From IMG/VR virus record IMGVR_UViG_3300025141_013863, positions 26,333-90,332 of that record: a stretch of 64,000 nt of DNA, one strand, 5' to 3'. Of this stretch, positions 46,469-52,847 are shown piece after piece. The notes beneath the pieces are model-generated. The model was given only the letters and a program-made list of their open reading frames with translations, searched no databases and had not been told where the DNA came from. The position numbers were made by a program, and so were the translations under genes. This DNA is from a virus. The number at the start of each line of letters is the position of its first letter. Within the stretch, counting starts at the first letter, position 1.

Positions 46469-47604
46469 GCACAAAAGACAACGATAACGAATTTGATTTT
46501 CTGCCGCCAGCAGAGCCACCACCTTCGTTTAATCAAGAGAAAGATCACTATCATGAAGAAGTTGATGCACAAGATTTCGGAATGGTTGAGGACTTTGGAT
46601 TACAGATGGAATACTCTGATGAAGATCTCCTCCCAGAAAATACTGCTCCTTCCTCTATTAACGTTGGCTTCGTTGGTGTCGGCGGTGGCGGAAACAAGAT
46701 GGCTAACGCTTTCATCGAGCTTGGCTTCAATAAGACATTGCTTGTGAATACCACAGGCAAAGACATTCCGAAGAACGTGGAAGAAGACCACGTTGTTCTT
46801 ATTCCCGATAGCGATGGCATCGGTAAGAATACAGAATATGGAAAGGAAGTATTCACAATGAACGGCGCCGTTATTGAAGACGCGCTCCGCATTAAACTTG
46901 GAAAGGTGGACTGGCTGTTTGTTCTTGCTGGTGGAGGCGGCGGAACTGGAAGTTCTGTGACTGCACTTCACCCGGTATTCGAACGCTATATGAAATCCGT
47001 TCAGTCTTCTGGAAAAGTTGTTTATGTGGTTTCTTGGCCAACAGCGCAAGAAAACCTCAACCCCACAATCGCTCGTAATGCGTTGACGCTGGCAAATGAT
47101 GTTGCTCAGTATCCGCATATTGTTCTCGACAACGAGCGAGCCACTCGCTTGCTACGCGGCAGAATTGGTATGCTTGGTATGTATCCTGTTGCTAATACAC
47201 AATTTGCTAAGTCATTTGCGCAGGTGTTAAAGTTATCAACTGAAGACTCTCCAATCCAATCTTTCGACAGCAAAGATTTGGAAACATGCTTGGGCAATGA
47301 CGGGAGAGCTTTTCTCGGCTCAACCATGATAAAAGATCCAAATACTGGAAAGCTTGGATCGGTGATCCTACACAACTGTATGAATAGGTCTGCCTGCCCA
47401 CCACCTAAAGGAAAAGCTGCAGCCGGCTCCCTAATCTTAGTGGCGTCTGAGGAAATGGTGGCAGATCCAAGAGTTAGTAAAAACATTGAGTCGGCAATCG
47501 CTTATGTCGGCGGCCGATGCGAGACACTATTCTCTGGCGTTTACGTGCGCAAGAATGTGCCTGGATTGATTGCGATACTAAGTATGAATGGATTAACGAT
47601 ATGA
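46465..47604 (+). CDS. FtsZ/tubulin-like protein
   Basis: A 379-residue protein. An acidic, Pro-rich N-terminal extension of about 64 residues precedes the GTP-binding domain. INVGFVGVGGGGNKMANAFI is the N-terminal FtsZ glycine loop. LVNTTGKDI matches the FtsZ AVNTDAQAL strand, and FVLAGGGGGTGSSVT (about residues 150-165) is the tubulin signature loop. By eye, PVANTQFAKSFAQVL then DGRAFLGSTM aligns with the FtsZ T7 region NVDFADVKTVM...YAMMGSG. The Asn is kept, but the two catalytic aspartates appear as Gln and Lys. It probably binds GTP and may polymerise, but hydrolysis is doubtful. Jumbo-phage PhuZ positions DNA or a phage nucleus; this protein is not clearly PhuZ. Confidence 0.8.
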   Translation: MSTKDNDNEFDFLPPAEPPPSFNQEKDHYHEEVDAQDFGMVEDFGLQMEYSDEDLLPENTAPSSINVGFVGVGGGGNKMANAFIELGFNKTLLVNTTGKDIPKNVEEDHVVLIPDSDGIGKNTEYGKEVFTMNGAVIEDALRIKLGKVDWLFVLAGGGGGTGSSVTALHPVFERYMKSVQSSGKVVYVVSWPTAQENLNPTIARNALTLANDVAQYPHIVLDNERATRLLRGRIGMLGMYPVANTQFAKSFAQVLKLSTEDSPIQSFDSKDLETCLGNDGRAFLGSTMIKDPNTGKLGSVILHNCMNRSACPPPKGKAAAGSLILVASEEMVADPRVSKNIESAIAYVGGRCETLFSGVYVRKNVPGLIAILSMNGLTI

Positions 47605-47858
47605 AACCAGATATGTGGAAAATATTTACACTTGTATTAGGGGCAATTATTATGCCTCTTGCAGGCTGGGTGTGGTCTGTAAATGTAGAAGTATCTCAAT
47701 TAAGAAATGATATGGGAGACTTGGAGCGACAAGTTGCAGAACTTGAAGAGCAGGTTGATGAGCAAGAAGAAGCAACGAGAACACTAATTAGAGTTGAGAG
47801 CGATCTTGCTCACGTTAGAAGTATACTTGATAGAATTGAGGATATTGTAACGCGATGA
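47601..47858 (+). CDS. Membrane-anchored coiled-coil protein
   Basis: The start is ATG 47601, in an ATGA overlap with the tubulin-like gene. It has 85 residues. Residues 5-26 form one transmembrane helix (WKIFTLVLGAIIMPLAGWVW), followed by a coiled coil (LERQVAELEEQVDEQEEATR). An N-in, C-out topology with a periplasmic coil would resemble an inner-membrane spanin, but membrane tethering of the neighbouring tubulin-like protein is also possible. It overlaps the next gene by four bases. Confidence 0.6.
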   Translation: MKPDMWKIFTLVLGAIIMPLAGWVWSVNVEVSQLRNDMGDLERQVAELEEQVDEQEEATRTLIRVESDLAHVRSILDRIEDIVTR

Positions 47859-48085
47859 AAACTATTCTTCTATGTCTCATGCTTGCAGCTATTACATTAC
47901 CAATTGATGTAGATAGATTAAAAGCTGATTTATCTGATATGGAGCGGGATGCTTTGGCACTAGAGTTATATTTACAAGACAAGCAAGATCACGAAGATTA
48001 TTGCCCGCATATCAGTTGGAATCAGCCACCACTAAGTACTTATAAAGAGACATTAATATCACATTTGCCAGAAGGATGTAAATAA
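47855..48085 (+). CDS. Small exported protein
   Basis: A 76-residue protein with a signal-peptide-like start (MKTILLCLMLAAITLPIDVD). The rest is helical and acidic, with two further Cys (YCPHISW and EGCK) that could pair in the periplasm. The Cys at residue 7 lies inside the hydrophobic core, so it is not a standard lipobox. It may form a pair with the coiled-coil membrane protein before it. The role is unknown; an outer spanin is one option. Confidence 0.5.
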   Translation: MKTILLCLMLAAITLPIDVDRLKADLSDMERDALALELYLQDKQDHEDYCPHISWNQPPLSTYKETLISHLPEGCK

Positions 48086-48135
48086 TGAAAGTCACAAAAT
48101 CCCAACTTAAGCAGATTATCAAGGAAGAGATAGAA
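48085..48135 (+). repeat. Shared 51-base gene start, copy 4
   Basis: About five differences from copy 1 (gtc for atc, two silent changes, and ata for ctt). Similarity drops after the glutamate run. Confidence 0.75.
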
Positions 48136-48534
48136 ATTCTTTTAGATGAAGGAATCATGGATCGTATCCGCAAAGGATTTGATAAACATGCCCGTTCGGG
48201 ATTTTTTGGGACAGGACCAACAAGCAAAGAGCTAAAAGGAGCAGCCAGGGTTGGAAGGAAGCTTACACAAAGAAGCTCAACACAACAAAAAGCAAAAGAA
48301 TTTGCTAACGAACTTCTTAATCGCGAATACAATAAATTAGAAAATTTATGGCGCGATGATAAGCGAGAGCTTAAAGCTTTGCGGGCTTATGTCGCAAAAC
48401 AAATAGAAAGTTCTGGCCAGGATATATTGGAGACTTTCGTGACAAGCGTTATAGTTAATAGACTACAAGCCGATGAACTTGAAAGTCGTAAGACTGGCGC
48501 ACCCGAACCGGAACCAGAAGGAGAAGACAAATAA
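48085..48534 (+). CDS. Candidate head-targeted internal protein 4
   Basis: A 149-residue protein starting MKVTKSQLKQIIKEEIEILL, with I12-K13-E14. The following DEGIMDRIRKGFDKHARSGF is basic, and the rest is helical (LLNREYNKLENLWRDDKREL) with an acidic Pro/Glu tail. The start codon shares a base with the preceding stop. Outside the N-terminus it is unrelated to the other members. Confidence 0.6.
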   Translation: MKVTKSQLKQIIKEEIEILLDEGIMDRIRKGFDKHARSGFFGTGPTSKELKGAARVGRKLTQRSSTQQKAKEFANELLNREYNKLENLWRDDKRELKALRAYVAKQIESSGQDILETFVTSVIVNRLQADELESRKTGAPEPEPEGEDK

Positions 48535-48535
48535 A

Positions 48536-49039
48536 ATGAAAATCACACTTGAAAGATTGCGACAAATTGTTACCGAGGAGGTTATCAAAGAAGAGATCGC
48601 GCCAGAAGATGCTCAACGCACTATTGTAGCGTTATTGCAGGGCATCCCACCAAATGTAACCGGCGATATTATGGGCGCCGTGTATGATGAAATGTATGAC
48701 GCCGATGTTTCAGAACCTCAGCCCGAGCCAGAAGAAGAAAGCTTTCCCACAGAGTATCAGCCCGGCGGCGCCGAAGGCGATCGCCCCACGATGGGATTTA
48801 AAGAAGACTTAGAAAAAATCATCCAAGAAGAGTTGGAACAACTTATGAGAGAAGAGACTCCGGTTGGTTCAGATCCTAAAGAAATCACTGCCGCTTTTAA
48901 AGCTGTCCCGGACGAAGCTTCGAAACTGGCCCAGCGAGTCCGCGCCGATATAGTAAAAATGACAGCAGAATCTCCTGCTGATCCAATGTCGGTTGCCACT
49001 ATGGTTGCTGGCCTCATAACAGCAGAGTATAGACAATAA
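48536..49039 (+). CDS. Candidate head-targeted internal protein 5, with a second internal copy of the segment
   Basis: The best start is ATG 48536 (167 residues); an upstream in-frame start would overlap the previous gene by 60 bases and lose the shared N-terminus. It begins MKITLERLRQIVTEEVIKEE, a divergent form of the segment. Near residues 87-105, FKEDLEKIIQEELEQLMREE looks like a second copy with an I-Q-E motif. The first part between them is helical, then Pro/Glu-rich. The C-terminal third is Ala-rich and helical. If both sites are cut, two mature fragments would result. Confidence 0.55.
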   Translation: MKITLERLRQIVTEEVIKEEIAPEDAQRTIVALLQGIPPNVTGDIMGAVYDEMYDADVSEPQPEPEEESFPTEYQPGGAEGDRPTMGFKEDLEKIIQEELEQLMREETPVGSDPKEITAAFKAVPDEASKLAQRVRADIVKMTAESPADPMSVATMVAGLITAEYRQ

Positions 49040-49057
49040 AGAAAAAGGAATGAAGTA

Positions 49058-49252
49058 ATGCAAAAGTATGTACAAGGAAAATTAGATAGATTAGTAGAGA
49101 AGGCAATTTCTCGTAAGTTTATGGTTTGGTTGACGGCTACTGGGCTGTTTGCCTTTTATGATTTGGCATCCAGCGACTGGGTTATGATCTCGGCAATTTA
49201 TATTGGCGGTCAGGCTATAATCGACGGTATTGCCAGAATGAAAGGTGTGTGA
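49058..49252 (+). CDS. Small holin-like membrane protein
   Basis: A 64-residue protein after an AAAAGGAATG sequence. A basic amphipathic N-terminus (KYVQGKLDRLVEKAISRK) is followed by two hydrophobic helices (FMVWLTATGLFAFYDLA and WVMISAIYIGGQAIIDG). I recall similar proteins in T4-like marine phages. Small size, two spans and a coiled-coil membrane protein right after it suit a holin in a lysis cassette. No endolysin is adjacent. Confidence 0.55.
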   Translation: MQKYVQGKLDRLVEKAISRKFMVWLTATGLFAFYDLASSDWVMISAIYIGGQAIIDGIARMKGV

Positions 49253-49662
49253 TGATTAGAGTTGACTGGCTTAAAGTTCTTGCATTTGTGAAGAAAAATT
49301 GGAAAGAAATAACAATTATCGTCCTTTTACTTACAGTTATTGGAAAAATGCGTTATGATTATAAACAACTGCAAAATACGTATGAAACCAGCCAGCAATC
49401 TCTTCAGAACCAAATTGATGGTTTGCAAGAAATTCACGCTGAAGAATTAGAGAAAAAAGAACAAGCATTGCAACAATATCGCGATGCCCTAGATTTATTG
49501 GAGAGAGAATATGAAAAAGAAAGAGGAAAGATTGAACTGGTGGTTGAGGAGAGAGTTGTGGAAATTGAAACAACAATCGATAACCGGAAACAATTCACCG
49601 AAAACAAAGAAGAACTCGCAGAACAAGTAGAAGATACATTCGGATTTCAGTATGTTCCTTAA
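49252..49662 (+). CDS. Inner-membrane spanin-like (Rz-like) protein
   Basis: The chosen start is ATG 49252; a GTG one codon upstream is equally possible. It has 136 residues. A single N-terminal transmembrane helix (ITIIVLLLTVIGKM) precedes a long coiled coil (QSLQNQIDGLQEIHAEELEK and onward) ending in a short GFQYVP tail. This is the layout of an i-spanin, which works with an outer-membrane partner to fuse the envelope at lysis. It overlaps the next gene by 11 bases. Confidence 0.55.
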   Translation: MIRVDWLKVLAFVKKNWKEITIIVLLLTVIGKMRYDYKQLQNTYETSQQSLQNQIDGLQEIHAEELEKKEQALQQYRDALDLLEREYEKERGKIELVVEERVVEIETTIDNRKQFTENKEELAEQVEDTFGFQYVP

Positions 49663-50065
49663 AGCACTATTATTTTCTATGGCGGCTCACGCAGAACCGC
49701 CACAGTTTACTATTGTTGGACAAGACGAGCCGGCCCCTTTTGAGGGTGTTTTGTTTAATAAGCGAGGCATTGCGGAGCTACTGGTGCTTCCAATGGAATA
49801 TCGTCTAGAGTGCGATCTAGAAGTAGAGTATCAGATAGATGTTCAGGCAACCGAGTTTCAGCTTGAGCGTCAAAATTTTCAAATTCGTTTAGATGCACTT
49901 ACTAAAGAATATGATCTGCGCATTGAACAGAAAGATATTGAAATTGTTGCGTTGCAAAAAGCAATGTTAAAACAGGCGCCCTCTAATAAGTGGTGGTGGT
50001 TCGCCGGCGGAATAGCCGCTGGTGTTGCAACAACTTATGGCGTATATAGAGTGTTTAATGAGTGA
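49652..50065 (+). CDS. Exported coiled-coil protein with C-terminal membrane helix
   Basis: A 137-residue protein. The signal peptide MFLKALLFSMAAHA is probably cut before EPPQF. The middle is a coiled coil (VQATEFQLERQNFQIRLDAL). The C-terminus has one transmembrane helix (WWWFAGGIAAGVATTYGVY). This places a periplasmic coiled coil anchored at the inner membrane. Next to a spanin-like gene it may belong to the lysis cassette, though a single-span signal plus C-anchor is not a standard spanin. Confidence 0.55.
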   Translation: MFLKALLFSMAAHAEPPQFTIVGQDEPAPFEGVLFNKRGIAELLVLPMEYRLECDLEVEYQIDVQATEFQLERQNFQIRLDALTKEYDLRIEQKDIEIVALQKAMLKQAPSNKWWWFAGGIAAGVATTYGVYRVFNE

Positions 50066-50447
50066 CGAACAGGCCAAGCTTGCCGCTATCGAAAAAGCCA
50101 TCGCAGAGAAGTATGGCAAAGAAGCGATCCAGAACCCAAAGGGAAACTGGAACGAAGCTAAAGAGAAGAGCTATCTTCAACAATCTCAAAAATTTTATAA
50201 GAAACAATATAAAAATGAGGAGTGGCAAGAAAAAATAGATGTTAATGGGATTAAGATCTCAAAAAAACTACTTAATAGAGAATCTTTAAAATGTTGTCCT
50301 GTTTGTGATCGCCTTTCTAAGGAATCTATGGATGATGTTTGTCTCATCAAGTTTGGTTGTTGCAACAGTTGTTACGTCCAGCATGTTGAGGGAAGGGAAG
50401 AAAGATGGATAAACGGATGGAGACCAGAACCAAATGAAACTAAGTAA
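50058..50447 (+). CDS. Zinc-finger protein, function unknown
   Basis: ATG 50058 is preferred (129 residues); an upstream in-frame start would extend 36 bases into the previous gene. The N-terminal half is helical and charged (AAIEKAIAEKYGKEAIQNPK). The C-terminal half has a cysteine cluster: CCPVCDRL and later CCNSCYVQH form a likely zinc ribbon. I recall this C-terminal type in T4-like marine phages. The last bases overlap the next gene by 14. Confidence 0.6.
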   Translation: MSDEQAKLAAIEKAIAEKYGKEAIQNPKGNWNEAKEKSYLQQSQKFYKKQYKNEEWQEKIDVNGIKISKKLLNRESLKCCPVCDRLSKESMDDVCLIKFGCCNSCYVQHVEGREERWINGWRPEPNETK

Positions 50448-50694
50448 ACAAATTCTCAAGGAAGCAATCAGAGACGCCATGGACGAGGCTGTGAGTGCCC
50501 AGGAACTTACAAAGTCTGCCAAGTCCAAAGAGGCCCAAAAGGAAATGGGCGCCCTCACCCCGCGCGAGCGTAATATTTTGCAAACCCTCCAGCAAGTACA
50601 AAAAGCCATGTCAGGCAAGGGTGAGCAAGCTACCCCCAAGGTTACCAGACTGGTGCAGCTGATGGTAGACGAACTACAAAAAGGAGCAGAATAA
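50434..50694 (+). CDS. Candidate head-targeted internal protein 6 (divergent N-terminus)
   Basis: An 86-residue protein. The N-terminus MKLSKQILKEAIRDAMDEAV has the Met-Lys-hydrophobic-(S/T)-Lys start and acidic helix of the shared segment, with L8-K9-E10 as the possible cleavage motif. The rest is helical (LTPRERNILQTLQQVQKAMS and KVTRLVQLMVDELQK). It directly precedes the gene before the terminase. The assignment to the family is weaker than for the four near-identical copies. Confidence 0.5.
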   Translation: MKLSKQILKEAIRDAMDEAVSAQELTKSAKSKEAQKEMGALTPRERNILQTLQQVQKAMSGKGEQATPKVTRLVQLMVDELQKGAE

Positions 50695-51254
50695 TGGCCA
50701 AGAAAAAAGAACCAGTTTCAGTTTTAGATATTGTTCGTGGCTTGGCCCAGGCCGCCGCGAATGCTTATGACGGGGCGCTAACAGAAGATGGAGACGCGCT
50801 CAAGGCCGGCCTCCAAAGAGAAGAAGGAAACCCGCTGCTTGATAAGAGGGTTTTAGATGGCTTTGGTGTATCTTTTTATGGGCCCATGATGTGTATTAAA
50901 TATCATTCCGAAGTCCAACTAAAAGAAGTATACGCTAACGGATTTGAGGGCGACATGGATCAAAGAATAGCAGACATTTCTTCGTTTCTTAAGAAAGAGT
51001 ATCGTAAAGTTACCGGCAAATCTGTAAGCCTAACGAAAGAAGGCGAGATAGACATACATGTAGAGAGCACATCGAGAGTCCGCTCATGGGTCACAGCAAA
51101 ACAGCATTATAAAATTGGTGGTATGGAAGACGTTGTAGTGGTTGGAGAAGCTTCCGAGGACAGACTTGAGGCCGGCTGGCGCAGCTTTCTCGATCAGGGC
51201 GGTCTAGGTAAGCGACCCAAAAACGATACAAGACCAAAGCCAAAAAATGATTAA
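50694..51254 (+). CDS. Conserved structural-cluster protein, function unknown
   Basis: A 186-residue protein immediately before the terminase, with single-base stop/start overlaps on both sides. Residues 1-60 are Ala-rich helix (LDIVRGLAQAAANAYDGALT). A mixed domain follows (FYGPMMCIKYHSEVQLKEVY) and the C-terminal tail is Lys/Pro-rich. The position before the large terminase suggests a packaging or neck protein. No small-terminase motif is recognised. Confidence 0.5.
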   Translation: MAKKKEPVSVLDIVRGLAQAAANAYDGALTEDGDALKAGLQREEGNPLLDKRVLDGFGVSFYGPMMCIKYHSEVQLKEVYANGFEGDMDQRIADISSFLKKEYRKVTGKSVSLTKEGEIDIHVESTSRVRSWVTAKQHYKIGGMEDVVVVGEASEDRLEAGWRSFLDQGGLGKRPKNDTRPKPKND

Positions 51255-52840
51255 TGAGCTTTCAACTAGACAAGAAAGAAAGAGTAAAAGAGATTCTTAA
51301 GTGTGGAAAAGATCCCTCTTACTTCCTTAATAACTACGCAAGAATATCGCACCCATTACATGGACTTATTCTTTTTAACACTTTCGACTTCCAAGATGAC
51401 CTCTTGGAAAATTTTAATGATTATCGTTTTAATGTTATTCTAAAAGCGCGCCAGCTTGGAATCTCAACGATCACCGCAGGTTATATCGTATGGATGATGT
51501 TGTTTCATCGAGACAAGGCTATTCTCGTTATGGCTACCAAATTTGCGACAGCTGGAAACTTAGTTAAAAAAGTCAAGAGCATCATGCGCAATGTTCCAGA
51601 TTGGCTGAAGATTGCAAAGATTAGTGTCGACAACCGCACATCTTTTGAGCTTTCTAATGGTTCTTCGATTAAGGCCGCCTCGACTTCTGGCGATGCTGGT
51701 CGTTCAGAGGCATTGTCCCTTCTTGTTCTTGACGAGGCTGCCCATATCGAAAACCTTGAAGAGCTGTGGACTGGTCTATATCCTACGCTTTCTACTGGTG
51801 GTCGCTGCATTGCCCTATCAACGCCGAACGGTGTTGGTAACTGGTTTCATAAAACGTGCACGGACTCCGAAGCCGGCACGAACAACTTTAATCTTACAGT
51901 GTTGCAGTGGGATGTTCACCCCGAAAGAGATAAAGACTGGTACAAGAAAGAAACAAAAAACATGTCCAAGAGACAGATTGCACAAGAACTCGAATGTAAC
52001 TTTAACACTTCAGGTGAGACAGTCATCGATCCAGAATGTATGGAATACTTATTATCCACAATTTGCGAACCAAAGCATAGAACCGGCTTCGATCGCAATT
52101 TTTGGATATGGGAAGAATTTGATCCTACCTGCAATTATTTAATGGTTGCCGATGTTTCTCGCGGCGACGGTGCAGATTTTTCTACATTTCATATCGTTAA
52201 ACTTGAAACGCTAGAAATTGTGGGAGAGTATCAAGGCAAGCCAACAATTGATATGTTTGCGAATATGCTAAACAGCGTTGGGAGAGAATTTGGTGGCTGT
52301 ATGCTTGTGGTCGAGAATAACAATATTGGATATTCTGTATTGGATAAACTTATAAATGATTTTCGATATCCAAATGTTTATCATTCGATTAAGTCAACAC
52401 ACGAATATATTGAACAACATCAGGCTGAGATAAGAAATTCGGCAGTTCCAGGGTTTACCACTTCGATGAAGACGCGCCCTCTCATAATAGCCAAATTAGA
52501 GGAGTTTATCAGAAACAAACTAATTACGATATATTCTTCTCGCACAACTAATGAGATGAAAACTTTTATTTGGAGGAATGGTAGGCCGCAAGCAATGAAA
52601 GGCTACAATGATGATTTAATTATGGCGCTCGCAATTGCATGCTGGGTAAGAGACACAGCATTGCAGGCAAATGCAAGAGATTTAAATTATCAAAAGGCTT
52701 TTGTTAATGCGGTTTATACTACAAGAACCACCATGAATACTCAAATCAAAGGTCAACAAGGCTACAAAAGAAATGAAGTTTTTGATAAAATGACTGAAGC
52801 AGAGAAAATGTACACACAATATAAGTGGATCATAAAGTGA
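51254..52840 (+). CDS. 17: Terminase large subunit (T4 gp17-like)
   Basis: A 528-residue protein. The ATPase domain has an adenine-binding and Walker A-like segment ILKARQLGIST (about residues 63-73), motor Walker B LLVLDEAAH (about 155-163) and motif III ALSTPNG. The nuclease domain begins MVADVSRGDGADFSTF (about 296-311), whose Asp residues bind metal, followed by VVENNNIG. The enzyme cuts concatemers and drives DNA into the prohead at the portal. The length fits the family (T4 gp17 is 610 residues). The portal gene follows after seven bases. Confidence 0.93.
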   Translation: MSFQLDKKERVKEILKCGKDPSYFLNNYARISHPLHGLILFNTFDFQDDLLENFNDYRFNVILKARQLGISTITAGYIVWMMLFHRDKAILVMATKFATAGNLVKKVKSIMRNVPDWLKIAKISVDNRTSFELSNGSSIKAASTSGDAGRSEALSLLVLDEAAHIENLEELWTGLYPTLSTGGRCIALSTPNGVGNWFHKTCTDSEAGTNNFNLTVLQWDVHPERDKDWYKKETKNMSKRQIAQELECNFNTSGETVIDPECMEYLLSTICEPKHRTGFDRNFWIWEEFDPTCNYLMVADVSRGDGADFSTFHIVKLETLEIVGEYQGKPTIDMFANMLNSVGREFGGCMLVVENNNIGYSVLDKLINDFRYPNVYHSIKSTHEYIEQHQAEIRNSAVPGFTTSMKTRPLIIAKLEEFIRNKLITIYSSRTTNEMKTFIWRNGRPQAMKGYNDDLIMALAIACWVRDTALQANARDLNYQKAFVNAVYTTRTTMNTQIKGQQGYKRNEVFDKMTEAEKMYTQYKWIIK

Positions 52841-52847
52841 GGAATAG

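Noticed and set aside
42120-48135. The 51-base repeats as insertion-sequence ends or attachment sites
   Set aside because: All four are in the same orientation, begin exactly at start codons and are translated. There are no inverted ends or target duplications.
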